Assembly (NCBI GenBank): GCA_036925085.1 | Contig: JAUPFP010000013.1 | Span: 3,807,155-3,871,154 of the forward strand | Direction: 5' to 3' | DNA length: 64,000 nt | Source: Brachycybe producta | Lineage: Eukaryota; Arthropoda; Diplopoda; Playtdesmida; Andrognathidae | Part shown: positions 42,362-55,484 of the stretch, piece after piece | Numbering within the stretch: the first letter of the stretch is position 1 | Layout: the number at the start of each line of letters is the position of its first letter | Notes under the pieces: generated by a model | Told to the model about the DNA's origin: nothing | The model's database searches: none | Seen by the model: only the letters and a program-made list of their open reading frames with translations | Made by a program: the position numbers and the translations under genes

Positions 42362-42680
42362 GTAAACCTTATTTACACTGAGCTAAATGCATTCAAGTTT
42401 ATTGGAATTATACGGAGTTCAGTTAAGGACATGAACGAGATAAAATTAACTATTAATATTTGAACAAATTGAAACTACTAAATCAATATTTTGTTACACT
42501 AACCCCATTATATTAAAATACAAATTTAATATTATGTAAATATTAACTCAATATATGGAGATAACATAAAATAAATAAATTGAATTCAACATATTGTTTG
42601 TTTGTTTATTTTTAACAAGGTTCCGTAGAACAACATGTTTAATATTTAAATACATTTAATTTTTTTTTAGATATACACTG
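42362..42680 (+). repeat. Dispersed repeat, copy 1 (inverse of 50290-50600)
   Basis: Shares aattatacgga, gacatgaac and ctactaaatcaa-type blocks with the reverse complement of 50290-50600. It is probably a nonautonomous DNA element; the exact ends are unclear. Confidence 0.5.
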
Positions 42681-42759
42681 TACAGGGTAGATAAGGTTAT
42701 TAGCAAAACCTTTTAGGTACAATTTGAAAACGCCACCCGGTATTCATTTTTTTGTAAGC

Positions 42760-43060
42760 TTGAAAATTCGTTGAAATCTGGATGCATTTCTCTTCTTGTC
42801 AGGCATATGCCCCTGTCATTAATATTTAATTACATTGAAGTGCGGCGTTTAAGTCTGAATACAAGAAAAAAAACGTGGCACTTAAATTTCAACTTTGAAC
42901 TCTCTGAACATTGTTTCAACATAAAAAAATATTCCAGTTCAAGTTGTGTGCCTTTAACAGTGTTTCTCTACGTTAGAACCTAATTCAATGAGTTACAATT
43001 TGAAGTTCAATTGTTAAAATTCCTTCTTGAAGTTGAATCTTACATCTTCTAAAACCTTTT
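42760..43060. repeat. Dispersed repeat related to 57270-57470
   Basis: Both have a gtggcacttaaatttcaact-like block and ttgaagtt/aacttcaa inverted segments. Noncoding. Confidence 0.4.
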
Positions 43061-43440
43061 TTTTTGTCTCACTCAGAAATGCAATTTTTTTTATTACAAT
43101 TAAAACATTTTTTTTGTAATGTTGTTCCCAAATGAATCCAATTCACATGTTTTAATTATTTGTTGTACATATTTTTCATATTTATCTCATTAATTTAATG
43201 TCAATACACTTCATATCAAGTTTTTAATTAAAAACTTGACAAATTCATGAATAATTAATGTATGATGCCTTGTTGTAATTAAAATGCGTGTGTGTGTGAC
43301 CACTTGAGTGTGTTCGTTGGTGTAATAAGTATAAGGGCAAATGTATTTGGTGAAAAGGAGGGTCAGGATTGTGTTAGATTGGCTGGAAAATGTCGACGGT
43401 GATAAAACTTGATTTAGAGCTTTAGTATTGTTATCTATCT

Positions 43441-43475
<35 letters not shown>

Positions 43476-43879
43476 AGGAGGAGGAGGAAAAGTGCCTTCA
43501 AAAGATTCTAGTATATAAGAAAAAGAGATAGTAACACCAAATTCAATTTACTACTCTTTTTTATATTTTGGTGAATGCTTTTTTTTTGAGAGGTGAAGCT
43601 TCTTTGTCTTTCGATTGAAACACATTTAGTAAAGTTGGAGGGTTGACTTTTACACTCTGAAACTGAGATTTGGTGAATAAGATTTAGCCTATAATTTATC
43701 AGTAATAAAAATATTGTTTTCGTTTCTGTAAATTTGTCTCTCATAGATTTTCTTTATTTACAATTAGAATTTTCAAAATATATACCGGTGTATAATTTTT
43801 TTTTTATTTAGAAAGAGAATTTAGGGAAAAATAAAACCGCATGCAGAAAATCCGCATTTGAAAATACGACTGAGAGGAA
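43061..43879. other. Noncoding stretch with (GAT)n
   Basis: About eleven GAT units at 43440-43473. No gene seen. Confidence 0.6.
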
Positions 43880-44110
43880 CAATCACACATGCTGAAAACC
43901 CACCAGAAAGAAGAAATATAACGGAAGAATCACACACGCATAATAAAATCCTACTGAATTTTATTTTTTTAAGGAATTTAACGGAAGCGCCATGTATCTT
44001 TTCAGTTCAATAGACCATAGAAAGATACTGATTTTTTTATTTCTAATTTTGTTTTCAGTTGGTTTTTCAATCATGTGCGATTCTTCTTTATACAAATGAA
44101 TTTTCTGTGT
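43880..44110. repeat. Dispersed repeat with CACACATGC motif
   Basis: Shares acacatgctgaaaa, gaagcgccatgtat and gaccatagaa blocks with segments near 5440-5490 and 35800-35960. Confidence 0.4.
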
Positions 44111-44252
44111 TAGTTTGCACACAAATATATAGGGTGTTTCTGTTAATATTCCTTACAAAGTGAAATTTAGTGAGATTTTATTAAGCATGTGTGTTCCCTC
44201 TCCCCAAAAAATAAAAATTATCTAATTTAAATAATTACATTCGGTTTATTTG

Positions 44253-44404
44253 ACAGGCCTTTTTTATGGCGAAAGCAACTTGTAATTGGTTGGTTATGTA
44301 GTCTGTCACGTGCTCCGCCCTTTTCAACGTTGAACCACACAAGAAACCAATTAGAAGTTGCCGGCCGTCATAAAATGGGCGGAGCCAACTTTCTAATTGC
44401 CTGT
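44253..44404. mobile_element. MULE-like foldback MITE, family A copy 3
   Basis: 152 bp, ACAGGC...GCCTGT, with an exact 9-bp duplication GTTTATTTG at 44244-44252 and 44405-44413. The left arm has lost its outer part (no gaacagaagttggc block). Confidence 0.85.
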
Positions 44405-44413
44405 GTTTATTTG

Positions 44414-46183
44414 TGGTTTAATTTTGCAGTCGAAAAATGGTGTGTGTGTGTGTGTGCGAAAGACCTACTCTGCCCAAAGACCGCTTTTTGACTGCAAACT
44501 AAAGTCGGGTTGTCACCAAAACCGACCACTTGCCATATGAAATATATTGCAACCACGTTAAGACTTCACTTTAAAGTCAAAGAAAGGTCGAAAAATGGTC
44601 TGAGTGAAGAGGCCCTTAGACCAATTCTATATTCAGTAGCATTTTTCAGTTGGTGTGTTCTGCATGTAAGATATTAGCTCAAGGCTTAGATCACACATGT
44701 AGTAAAAAATGAAACGAAAAAAAGAATTTTTATCTGATTTGAATAATTCTTTTTGAACGATGAAGAAATTTTTTCTTCAAACCAAGTGGAATTACATGTT
44801 ATTAGACAATAGGAAAGACACATCGTTCTTTATGACGATTGTTTCTATTTTTTTCTCTCTTTGCTTTATATGTTTTAATGCTATGCTTGAGATCCCTTGA
44901 ACGCGCACTACTAATTCAGAAATTTGGCTAAAACTTTATTGTGATTATGTACAATGTGTGTGTGATCCAGACTAAAAAAATCAGATGAAAAATGATAGTT
45001 GATGCCTGCATCAATTGCCTACTTACAGGGACAACGGTTTTAAATTTTGCCTTTGAATTGTTTTTTTTTTCTTTTTCAAAATTTTGAATAAAAACGTAAA
45101 TCACTTTTTAAAGATGACTAAATCAGAAACTATAAAAACAACCCATTTGATGTTTTATTTATGAAAATAACGTCATGAATTTTGAAAATACTTCTAAAAA
45201 AAAATTGCCCTTTTTCAACTGTGGGGAAAATTAATAATTGATATTTTTATTTTTTATAAATAATACATTTAAACTGTTAAGTTGCTATTCTAGTTTTTAG
45301 CTCATTTTCAATTTCTTAGTTTAAAAAGAAAAAGAGATTCAAATACTCACTAACAAAATTGCTTTTTTTTGGTCTGTTGTTCATTTTGAACTATTAATAG
45401 AAGTACTCTTAAATAATATTTTGAGTATATTCCAATAAATGCAGCCTATTAATAACAAGGGATTCAAGGAACCCTATAGACGCACATGTACACACGTGTG
45501 CGCATGTGTACGCACATGTACACGTGTGCGCATGTATATATAGACAAAAAAACACATGTATGTACTCGTGTACATGACATAGTTACATGTGATGCGCATG
45601 CGTCATTCATTTGTAATAATATGGGTTTAAAATGAAAATACGTCACATGTATTCTAATATACAAAAATAATAACAGAACATAAAAAGGAACACCCCTCCT
45701 AAATAATAGAAAAGTCCCCCCTTTCGAATGCTACAACTGGAAAGAGGAAGAATCTCGATTTTTTGAAGAAAAAAATGACGATTTTGAAAAATCGAAATTT
45801 TATATATCAAATCGCTCTAAAATTTCAAGTTTCATCGTCAGAATGTGTACATCATTTTAGGTCTGATGACATTTTATTGTAGGTGGCCCCGTTTTTGAGT
45901 TGTTCGACCCACACAAAATTATGACCAAAAACTCAAAATTTGTTTCTAAAAAATTCATAAAAAAATAACCCCTGAATAAAATTTTCTAATTTTTTGTCAG
46001 GAGCTTCATATTGACCCACGGAATCAAATAAAAAATACTGCATGTCTTTATCTCATTCCGTTCTTGAGTTGTTCGAGGAACAAAATCGGGTTCCGGACAC
46101 ACACACACACAGCCACACAGACATCCTTTTTTGCCCCTTTTCTTGCATGATCCTATATACCTCCAAAAAGGATCTTAAATCAT
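44414..46183. other. Noncoding stretch
   Basis: 45484-45540 is an ACATG/CATGT-rich palindromic tract with CG steps. At 45891 and 46062 the block ttgagttgttcga occurs twice about 170 bases apart within a region that ends in (CA)n at 46098-46110, probably a dispersed repeat. No gene seen. Confidence 0.4.
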
Positions 46184-46495
46184 CAGTGGCGGATCCAGAG
46201 GGCCTAGTGGGAGCCCCCTTAAAAATGGGAGAAAAAAAAAGAGAGAAAGAGTAGTGCTGACCCTGATGTGATGTACTGTATGTCATTATAAAACATCAAT
46301 GGCTAAGAAAACTAAGGAGAGTATTTTTAGAACGAATACAATTACAATACGAAACATTGTGGAGTATGTTATATACAGTTAGGTTTAGTAGGCCTACGCG
46401 GTGGTGCACAGCACCGCTACGATGCGGGCACATAACCAGCTTCTTAGAAATCTGCGCCCCCCCCCACCCTATGAAAAATTCTGGATCCGCCACTG
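46184..46495. mobile_element. hAT-like TIR element (CAGTGGCGGATCC ends, 312 bp)
   Basis: The left end CAGTGGCGGATCCAGA and right end TCTGGATCCGCCACTG are inverted over 16 bases. No 8-bp duplication survives. The interior has a C-run and no transposase. Confidence 0.7.
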
Positions 46496-47323
46496 CCTGA
46501 ATGGTCAGTGGATAACGGTTCGTTCAACCCTATTTCAATTTCTTCATTTTTTTTGGCCTTACTATAGAAAGGTTTTTAAGTGCACTATTAAACCTTACAC
46601 CACTTTCACATAATGTGGATAAAAAAAGGCTTATGCTGAAACTTATTTTTTAGTCAGATTTGCATAAAACCAGACAAATACAATTTATAATATACGAGTT
46701 GATATAAATGCAATATATTGAGTGTCGTTTTATTTTATTGCTTTTTCTCTTCTTTAAAAAAAAAGATGACGAAGAGAACTCCCCCAAAAAATTCGCTCAA
46801 AATTGTTTGAATCCCAACTTTTGCAACTTCAAATGATATTCATTCAAATAATTGGTTATTTATCTTCCAAGAGTTATTTTGTCAAGTTTTTGCAAGAATA
46901 GATGATGATGCTGTATATCAAATTAACACGACTTTTATTTCCGAGACAAATTTTTTTCTATAGATATCTATGTCTACCATTGTATAATGTATATGTCTAC
47001 AAGAATTTTTTTTAAAAAAAAAGTGAAGGAAAAGGGAAATGGTGTTTGGGTTGGGAGGCGAATATTTATGAGATTCTTGTGTTTTTTTTTCTGACAGATG
47101 TACATCTCTGTATAGTAGTAGTATATGGAGAAAGTGTGAGGAGGAGGAGGAGGAGGTGGAGGAGAGGATAAGGGATTTGTTTGAGAATTTTCATCATAAC
47201 ACATCTCTTCCCCTCTACTGCCATGCCCACCAACGTCATCATATTTTGGACTGTAATAGGTGAAAAGAATTGTGGTTCGTATCAGAGCCTGTTTTATATG
47301 GTAAGACGAAAGGGAAGAAAGAA

Positions 47324-47360
<37 letters not shown>

Positions 47361-47976
47361 AGGGGGGTCTATGTTGCTAAGCAACAAGGCTCATCTTTTG
47401 CGCCTATAAAAATCGTTCATTTTTGAATATACCGTGAAAAAGTAATGATGCACAAATGAAGCCAAAATAAAATACAAAACAAAAACAAAAGGATATTGTC
47501 ACAATGCAACAAAATTGTATATGTATTATATATGTCAACTTAAGTTTACTGGTTAAGTTATTTAAATGAGAATTTTGTATTAGTGAGGTAATGAGTTTAC
47601 TAGGAAATTGTGTCTCAGTTCTGCTTCAATGACCAGTAATAACGTTCCTTTTCACTACGAAAATTAACTGTAGTTACATAACGAAGCTAATAGTTAACTG
47701 CAAGACAGTCTAGAAATGGTACTTTGGTGTGTTTCCATATTTAAAACCAGAAGCATGCCTGTCATAAGACGGGATTTTGGAATAGGGACAAGAGGATGTT
47801 ATTCGTCCGAAGAAGTAACAAATGTATACCACTATATAGCGATGGAAGATTAGTTATAATATTTACCACTGATACGACGTCTTATAGCGTTAGTGCTGTT
47901 GCAAACGTCATCTAGTGGCATAAAGGTATAACGGTTAACACTGACACAACGTCAGAGGGTTCGACATCAGTGTTCT

Positions 47977-48007
<31 letters not shown>

Positions 48008-48385
48008 TATGTAGGTGCTTATAATTATAAATATATTAAGCCCCGTCTGTGTCTTTGTGAACCACGTCGGAATTTATATAAATTTAAATGAATAAATGAA
48101 CCGCTTTTTTTTCTCAAGGTCAACTATATGTTGCACACTCCCCATCCAAGAACCCCATGATATTAAATTGGAGAGGGAAAAAGGTTGGAAAGTGTAGAGG
48201 GGGTGGAGAGAGAGAAACGTGAAGGGGGGAAAAAGTGGGAGGGGGTGACTGAAATTGAAATGAAAGGAGTAAAAAAGGAACAAACGACGCGCATGCGCAC
48301 ACCAGAGAAATTGAAAAACTCATTTTCTCTTTCAAATATAAAAAGGGGAGGGGATAATAGTAGCAAAATTAAACTACAGTTTATC
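46496..48385. other. Noncoding stretch with (GA)n
   Basis: GA tracts at 47329-47357 and 47978-48008, a GGA-rich segment at 47140-47165 and a purine-rich segment at 48170-48245. The matching frames are repeat artefacts. Confidence 0.5.
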
Positions 48386-48527
48386 ACAGGCAATTGTGCC
48401 CAGCATTAGAGTTTCTTTTGCTCAGTCCTTTTATGAACGTCATCAATTTCTAATTGGTTCGTTACTTGGTCTGACATTATAAAAGGGCGGAGGAAAAGAA
48501 ATTCTTATGCTGGGCACAACTGCCTGT
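48386..48527. mobile_element. MULE-like foldback MITE, family A variant (copy 5)
   Basis: The ends ACAGGCAATTGTGCCCAGCA and TGCTGGGCACAACTGCCTGT are inverted. The centre keeps the ttctaattggtt and aaagggcgga blocks of family A. The 9-bp duplication is not recognisable. Confidence 0.65.
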
Positions 48528-49644
48528 GAATTTTGCTCCCGTCATTTATGACGGGTTACCCCACTAGTAATAATAATATTACCTGTGGTTTTTTATCTTA
48601 AAGTTGTTTGAACACAGACAGTGACGTATGAATTTAGCTCCATTGCTCAGAAATTTAAACATGGTTAATGTAACCACATTTGTTTCTACTAGAAAATTAA
48701 CTGTAGTTAACTTTTTTTTTTAAAATTCAGTTAATTTTTGTGGCGGAAACGAGTTATGACAATCAGAGAAATTATTGAGATGCATTTAAATAATTCATGC
48801 AGTAATCTTGAGTTGACAATAGCAGTTTATTAATAAAATCAATTTTTGAAAGTGATTTGTTTAAAGTTAGATTTTTTTCATTAAAAGCAGATATTTTTTT
48901 TTTTTTGCTTTTGTTTAATTTTGTTTGAATTTTGTTTCAAAATTTATCATTTAAAACTAGTTGGAAATGAAAATACAAAGTATCTATATTGCATTTAAAG
49001 GAATTTTATTTATATTAACTGAAATTTGGTAAAAACAAATGTTAAAAAAGGAAAAATAAAGTTAAAAATTATTTATAAAAAAGTAATTTAAATCATCAGC
49101 TCTCAAGACTAACTAGAACACGTTTATATCGAGGTTGTAAAAACCTGAACCTATTTACAAAGTTGGATTTTTGTGTTCATTTTTAGTCTCTATTGTATTT
49201 TGTGTACGTTTTAGATAAACTCTCCACGTATTTTTGTGTAAGTGGATTTTAAACATGGTTTGTGTAAGGGGTTGGGTTTTGTCCATTTATGTCTGAAAGG
49301 AAGACTTGATTAAATTAGTTTTGAAAAGACGATAGTTGCTTTTCTTCTTTTCTTGTCAGGAAATTAAGATTGAAGGAAAGCAAGCAAGAAAAAGCTCACT
49401 CTTTGACTATTATTGCTGTCCATTGTCTTTTAGCTTTTGATGCAACATATGGAGGGGGAGCTCTTTGTATTAAAAGTTACAACCTCCATTCTTCCCCAAT
49501 TTGCTTCTTGGCTGTAATACTGTTTATGTTGCAGAAAACATAGCTATCAGAGAAGTCAACTGTTTGGACCTACTACGAAATTTAACCCTCTCCATGACAG
49601 TACAGTCATACCTCGCTTTACTGAACCTCTGAAAACCAAAGCAT
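48528..49644. other. AT-rich noncoding stretch
   Basis: Nothing recognised. Confidence 0.45.
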
Positions 49645-49918
49645 GGGACAGAATAATCGTAGGTTACTAGGTGACCTATACTTTCAGGTAGCTATTTGGA
49701 GAAGAACTATGGGTCACTGATTCCCTCAGTGACTTACACTGTTTACATTCTGGAAGTTTGGCCCCCAAGACCCCCTGCAACAAGCTTGATTTTACGTAAC
49801 CCCACCTAAATCACTGGTATAAAGAAAAATCTAAAATTGTAAGTCGCTGTGTGATTGAATACAGTTCTGAAATGTAGGTCACCTAGTGACCTACAATTAG
49901 TTTGTTCCTAGCGGAGGC
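49645..49918. mobile_element. Foldback MITE, family D copy 2
   Basis: Ends gggacagaataatcgtaggt and acctacaattagtttgttcc, with the gtcacctagtgacctac palindrome near the right end. Longer centre than copy 1 at 10927. Confidence 0.65.
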
Positions 49919-50289
49919 TAGCAGTAGGTCATAGAGCGACTATTTCTGAATAGCTCGATTTTCTTCCACATGTATATGTGTATATGAGATGTTGTTATTG
50001 TTAGTTCACATGTGGATAAGAGACGATGGCATTTATTTTCGCATTAAGCGAATCAAGAGAAGAAGAAAGAAAAAAGGTTTCAGGAATAACAAGATAGACG
50101 AAGATCATCTTTTCTCCTTCACCTCAATCTCTCTTGTTAGTTTTCTTTTTTAGCTGAACATTGTTTATTTTAAGATTCTTTCGGCTTTAATTCAGGACAT
50201 TGAATGTAAAATTTGCTAGTGAAATTTAAAGTGGTTTTATTACATTTAAATAATAGTTAGTTTTAATTCATTTTAAAATAACACATAAA

Positions 50290-50600
50290 ATATAGTCTAA
50301 TACCTAGTACACACACACCTGATAATTTAAATGCATTTAAATACTATACAGAGCCCCCTGTGAAGGGCAAATAAACAATATTTCGAATTCAATTTATTCA
50401 GTTAATAATCTGAAAATATTGAGTTAATACTTAAATATAATATAGAAACTATTGACAAAATTTTGATTTAGTATTTCAATTTTAAAATATTAATAATAAA
50501 GTCAATTTTTATTTGGTGTTCATGTCGTTAACCGGATTCCGTATAATTCACCTAAACACATTTAATTTGAATTCATTTAACTCGTGTGTACAAAAGGTAT
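50290..50600 (-). repeat. Dispersed repeat, copy 2
   Basis: Reverse-complement relative of 42362-42680, bounded here by gtacacacac and gtgtgtac blocks in inverse orientation, suggesting terminal inverted repeats. Confidence 0.5.
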
Positions 50601-50732
50601 AAAGGAATTCTAATTAAGGTGACTTACACGTAAAACAAATTAAATAAACTTTCAAAGTTTTTTTTTAAACTATAAAGGAAACTGAATCTCATAAATAGAT
50701 TGTCATATTGATATATACAGTATGTAAACTTT

Positions 50733-51109
50733 TAAGCCTAGTTTGCATGGCGATAGTTCTTTTGTGAGAGTAGCTGTTATGAGAGTTGTGACAGTCATAG
50801 TAGGTCTCTCTTGGTATTCCTCCAAAAACTTAATAACCTCAAACTTTTCCGCCATTATTTACTTCAAAGGAATGTTTGAGTTAATTGACAGCAAAAAAAA
50901 TACTTGCAGTAAAGAAATGTGTTTGAATCAACAACAGAGTGTTCCTCCAGAAGCCAAATTTTCCTACCAAAGTGAATATTTCCCTACAAGTGGTCACTCA
51001 ACGACTATTGCTATTGCGACAGTTTTGTGTGCACGTTGATAGTTTTTGTGGTCGTTGCTGTTATGACAGCAACTATCGCGGGATATTATCATCGTGAAAA
51101 CTTGCACTA
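50733..51109. mobile_element. Foldback MITE, family E copy 2
   Basis: The left end taagcctagtttgcatggcg and the right atcatcgtgaaaacttgca block match the copy nested at 8555-8963. The open frame across it is not a gene. Confidence 0.6.
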
Positions 51110-51633
51110 ATAATATGGCTCAACGGTCATTTTATCACTTCTGAACACAAGAAAATGGCCGAATTTGAAGTGGTTGAAGCCGTGGCTCAACACTCGCCTT
51201 TAAGCCTTATTCATGAACCACATAAATGCTACATGGAGCTACTTAAATAGCTAAATACTGCAGTGAGTATCAAATAGTGATTAGCGAAATGCGTGCACAC
51301 CATATAAGATACTTTAGTAGCCAGTGATATTGTAGTGTAAGAACCCCCATTTTTTCATATGACATGAAGTACATTCATATTTGTTATAAGTTGAAAAAAA
51401 TACTCTGCAAGTAAAGGAGAAGGCTTGTGGCAGAGAGACAAAAGACCAATTGCAGCCTGCAGAATGCATCGTCAAAGCCAATAGATATAAATCCAATTAA
51501 CAATTGTAATGTGTTCTGGTACAGCTTAAATAATGCATTGTCAGAAGATTAAAAAAATTCCCTTAATACAAGTCTAATTCTCTGCAAGAGGGGTTACATT
51601 GTCTTACGTCCTAGGAACAAATGACCAGTAATT
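51110..51633. other. Noncoding stretch
   Basis: A 31-codon frame at 51155-51250 reads like protein but is too short to defend. Otherwise nothing recognised. Confidence 0.35.
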
Positions 51634-51990
51634 TTGTTCTCTGCACGTGGTCATCAGTACCGAATTTGCCATTTGCCCCAAAATAGCAATCTTCGTCGCC
51701 ATTATTTTTTGAATAGATGTATTGTTTTATGTAGATGTATTGTTTTATGGAATAAGTTGCCAGTTACTGTTGTTGCAGCTTCATCTTCTGCCCTTTTTTA
51801 TAAGAAGTTAAAAAAAAACTGGATTTGTCTCTTTTAATGTAATATCAATTGTTTTTAGTTTATTTTAAATTTTTGTAGACAATGTATTTATGTTGTACTA
51901 TATATATTTTGTGTGTGTGTTATGACTGTTACCTGTGTAAGTTGTGGATTTTTGCCACCTACAGATGTAAATAAAATTATTATTATTATT
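51634..51990 (+). pseudogene. 3' end of a non-LTR retrotransposon (LINE)
   Basis: The frame at 51634-51837 matches the usual C-terminal tail of LINE ORF2 proteins: a RGHQYRI block, NLRRHYFLNR, then VLWNKLPVTVV and a final FYKKLKK. An 18-bp tandem duplication inside it (atgtattgttttatg twice) repeats RCIVL. It is followed by about 130 bases of 3' UTR and an (ATT)n tail at 51977-51991, a common LINE 3' end. Only the last few hundred bases remain, the typical 5'-truncated insertion. Confidence 0.65.
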
Positions 51991-51991
51991 A

Positions 51992-52972
51992 AACATGCGA
52001 GCATATAGGCCTACTCGTTTAAAATCAATTTACATATTTTATGATTTGTTTTTAATATTTACACATAATATGTGTGTTAATCTAATGCATATTTTTGTGT
52101 GAATTTGATATTTATTAAACGTGAATCAGAAAACAAAGCGAAGCAAAGGTAGTGGAGTTTCATTTCCAGAGGAGGTTCCATTTGAATTTTAAAGATGTTT
52201 TGTTGACTGTAACGAAATTGACGTGTGACTGCCGCCTGAAGTATCTGTGGGCGGAGAAGCTTCAATTCGCTGTATCAAGACGGGGCACTACAAATAAATC
52301 ACTTCACGTCGTTTTTATGTGGTAGTAAATATCTCTAGAACCCCCCCCCCCCCCCCCACACCACCACCACCACCACCAAGAAATTACTCCCTGGTGCTCA
52401 CGTCAAATCGCATATATGTGGCTCAGTCTTTGTACAATTTAATCTTCAAGTAATATTTGATTCAACTTTGAATAAATTCAGCAGTTAGTTTCATTTTGAA
52501 ATAAACTTACTAGTAACTTTTTGAAAGATTAATTTATTTTTACTTTACTAATTCGGTTGTTTGCACAAAAATAATAAAAGTTTAGTTTCACTAATAAGGG
52601 GTTGTGTCTCTCATATGCAAATAGTCACACTCAACAAACATGAGATGATCTCATTAATTACGGATAAGAGAATTTTATGCATATTTTTTTCAACTTCTTT
52701 TTCTTCTTCTTGTTCGACCTTTGTTAAGCAAATATTGGCTTTTCTAAGGGGAACCCAATCAAGAATTTGTCGGCTAAATAAAATAGCGTAAATCTCTGAG
52801 CTCTCAAATCTATAGAGAGAGATAGGGAGAAAGAGATAAGAGAGAGAGAGAGATAGATAGAGAGAGAGAGATAAAAGATAGGCAAAAAAGAAGAAGAGGA
52901 GGCGGATAAGTTAAGACTCAGGATGTGAAGATGCATTTTCCTTCTCATTTTCGACTACATGTTTTGATCTAA
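51992..52972. other. Noncoding stretch with poly-C/(CCA)n and (GA)n
   Basis: A C-run at 52340-52358 is followed by ACC triplets to 52378. GA/GATA tracts lie at 52813-52875. No gene recognised. Confidence 0.5.
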
Positions 52973-53365
52973 GGGCCTTGGTACACACGCGACTTTTCAA
53001 AGACTTTTTGGTGACAAAATGAAGTCAACGGACGCTGGGCTGTCATTGCAATGTATTTTTTATGGAAAGACGCCAACATTGGCGACACAAGCGAATTTTA
53101 AAACACTTTTTAGCAGCAAAATGAAGTTGAGTTCTCGCCAAAACTGAGCACTTGTCATAACACCGCGGTGTTTTTAAAGTCGCATGTGTGCAAAAAAAAC
53201 CGATGTCGTCAGTCGTGGGGATCAAACACCTTTCGGAGAGAGAAGTTGGAAAGTATTTCAAAAGTCACCTGTGTACCAAGGTTGGCGTATTTCCATAGAA
53301 AATACATTGCGACAACCCAGCAACCTGCGACTTCATTCGTCAAAAGTCGCTTGTGTGACAAGGCC
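52973..53365. mobile_element. TIR element (GGCCTTGGTACACA ends)
   Basis: The left end gggccttggtacacacgcga and right end tcgcttgtgtgacaaggcc are inverted. Inside, the motif gacttt/aaagtc and a cgccaac/gttggcg block recur in both orientations, so several arms can pair with one another. Noncoding. Confidence 0.65.
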
Positions 53366-54917
53366 ATAAGTTCTGATCGATCTTTTTTGAGTTTTCTAAT
53401 GACGAATACACCATCATCCATTGAAGTACTACTTACTATTTTTTTTATCTTTGGTGTTCGTTAAGCTTGCAAATAGGAGAAGGAACGTGTTATTAAAGAT
53501 TTGTTTTCAATGCTCGTTAGTTTCATTTTTTCTTCTTCTTCTTGGTGTGGCATTGAAGGAGAAATTGTGTGAATCATCATCATAAGGTGTCAAGATACAA
53601 AAGTAATGAGTGACTTTGTACAGCATCTTTTTGGACAGAAATTAATGATGTTGTTTGTTGTCTAGTGATACAAGAGAGTATTTAGTTAAAGTGTATACTT
53701 GTATAGTAGGTAGCTATTATCATCTGAACCTAACTGTGATTCACGAGAAAATTGTTTTGTCTTTTTTCAGTTGAAAGAGTTAGATAATCTCTTACTTTGT
53801 TACAATTTTGGATGGAAGCAGTAATTACAATTGCTACATTTATAGGAAAATTCATAGTTATACTTCCTGCAATAAATTGTAATTGCCACTGTGATCTTTT
53901 TCTTGCAACGACTTGCAATTGTACTTCTTGAAAACCTACTTGCTGAAAACGCTTATCAGTTGTGTTATAAATCATTACAAGGCAATAGAGGTTTTTACGC
54001 CACTCTAACTTTGTTGAAGCAGCTTTAATTCTAAAGCAACTACAATTAAATAAATGTTGATGCTATTTAAAAAAAAATAGTTGTCGTGTAAATAGATTTA
54101 TGCAGGATTGAGCATTGGGGCACATCAGCTGTATCAACAGCACATTCTTTAGTTATACAATTTATCCTGGTTGTGTAACTGCTTCAGAAATTCGAAAACA
54201 GTTATACCAAAATTCTACGATAATTTCTTTATAAACTTAAAGTAAAAGCACTTATCCCACAAGCAACTTTTTCATGCAACAAAATTTGCGATGAGAGTTG
54301 CAACTATAACTTTTTAATAAACTTCCATATCACACATGAAGCTTGTTTCAGCTGGTTTCATAAGTTGTTTATCAGATAAGAAAAAATAACAAAATGTAAT
54401 TCAAGAAATTCACATGCAAATCCAAACTTCTGCCCGCCCTTCCTCCCCCCCCCTTCCCGTATTCACAACTGTGGGTAAGCAAGTGGATAAAATCCGTATC
54501 TCTAGCTAAATCAATGGTTAAGTCTATGGCTTTAGCTAGAGATAATGATTCCTATCTACATATCCATAGAACTTGTGAAAATGGTGGTTGATGTCATATC
54601 TGGTTCATTCCTGATTGGCTGTTTAAGGTAAGTATCAAAAAAAGAAGTCTGTCTGAAGTTGAAACATGTGAGATTGGGTCTCACACAAGTTTCAAAGAAA
54701 ATTTCATAATTTTGTAATGTCCAATAACACTACAAACTCTTGGAGTTGCCTGTTTCATTGCATGTAAGTATCACATGTAAGTTTAATGAAAAACTGTTTG
54801 TGTGAGAGGGTTATAAGTTCATAACAGGGTCTGTAGTTGGTGTAAGATTTTCAACAAATTTATTTCACAATATAGCAATAGATCTTGCTGTAAATATTTC
54901 CAGTCTAATTAAGATTT
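53366..54917. other. Noncoding stretch
   Basis: 53730-54350 contains several short inverted and direct blocks (gcagctttaattctaaagc, acaattgcaagtc), probably a decayed element. The minus frame at 53730-53975 lies over these and is not convincing. Confidence 0.35.
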
Positions 54918-55078
54918 AATGCCTTGTTTCCATTGGGTCGAAATACGAGTTGAATATGAATTTTGATCAGGTCAATTTTAAAGACAATGCATTAAGTTTA
55001 CCGTATGGACATCCTTTAAAAGTTGACCTGATTAAAATTTATTTTCACGTCCTATTTCGATCTAATGGAAGCAGAAAT
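54918..55078. mobile_element. Foldback MITE (cattgggtcgaaatacga ends)
   Basis: The left arm gtttccattgggtcgaaata and the right arm tatttcgatctaatggaagc are inverted. The inner blocks gatcaggtcaa and ttgacctgatt pair exactly. Confidence 0.65.
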
Positions 55079-55145
55079 TTAAGGATGATCATGCTAGTTA
55101 TATTTTACAGGAAGTTTCACTTGCAAGAAATGAGTTACTCTAAAT

Positions 55146-55475
55146 CAGTGTTTGTCAAACAGTGGTCCACAGGCCACAGTTTTGTCCACAGACCACAGTT
55201 TGGTCCACAGACCACAGTTTGGTCCACAGATGGGACCGTAAAAATATTTGTACACGCCCAACTGTTAGAACGGAAGTTACAATAAACAGATTATAGTCTG
55301 CTAAGTCAATACTATATCACGTGGCATGAAGCAAACAGAGTGCGCCATATATTACTGGCACAAGGCTACTTGGCACCAGTGCATGTGCAGGAAGGGTTTT
55401 TAAAGTGGGTTATTCCACGTGTGCATCAGCTACTTATCTAGTGGTCCGCCATTGGGAAAAGTTTGAGAAACACTG
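55146..55475. mobile_element. hAT-type MITE (330 bp) with internal 19-bp tandem repeat
   Basis: Ends CAGTGTTTGTCAAAC and GTTTGAGAAACACTG. Exact 8-bp duplication CTCTAAAT at 55138-55145 and 55476-55483. 55166-55222 is three units of tccacagaccacagtttgg. Noncoding. Confidence 0.9.
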
Positions 55476-55484
55476 CTCTAAATC

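Noticed and set aside
51155-51250. 31-codon protein-like frame
   Set aside because: Too short, no family pattern, no splice evidence.
53730-53975. 81-codon minus frame
   Set aside because: Overlaps inverted and direct short repeats of a probable decayed element.
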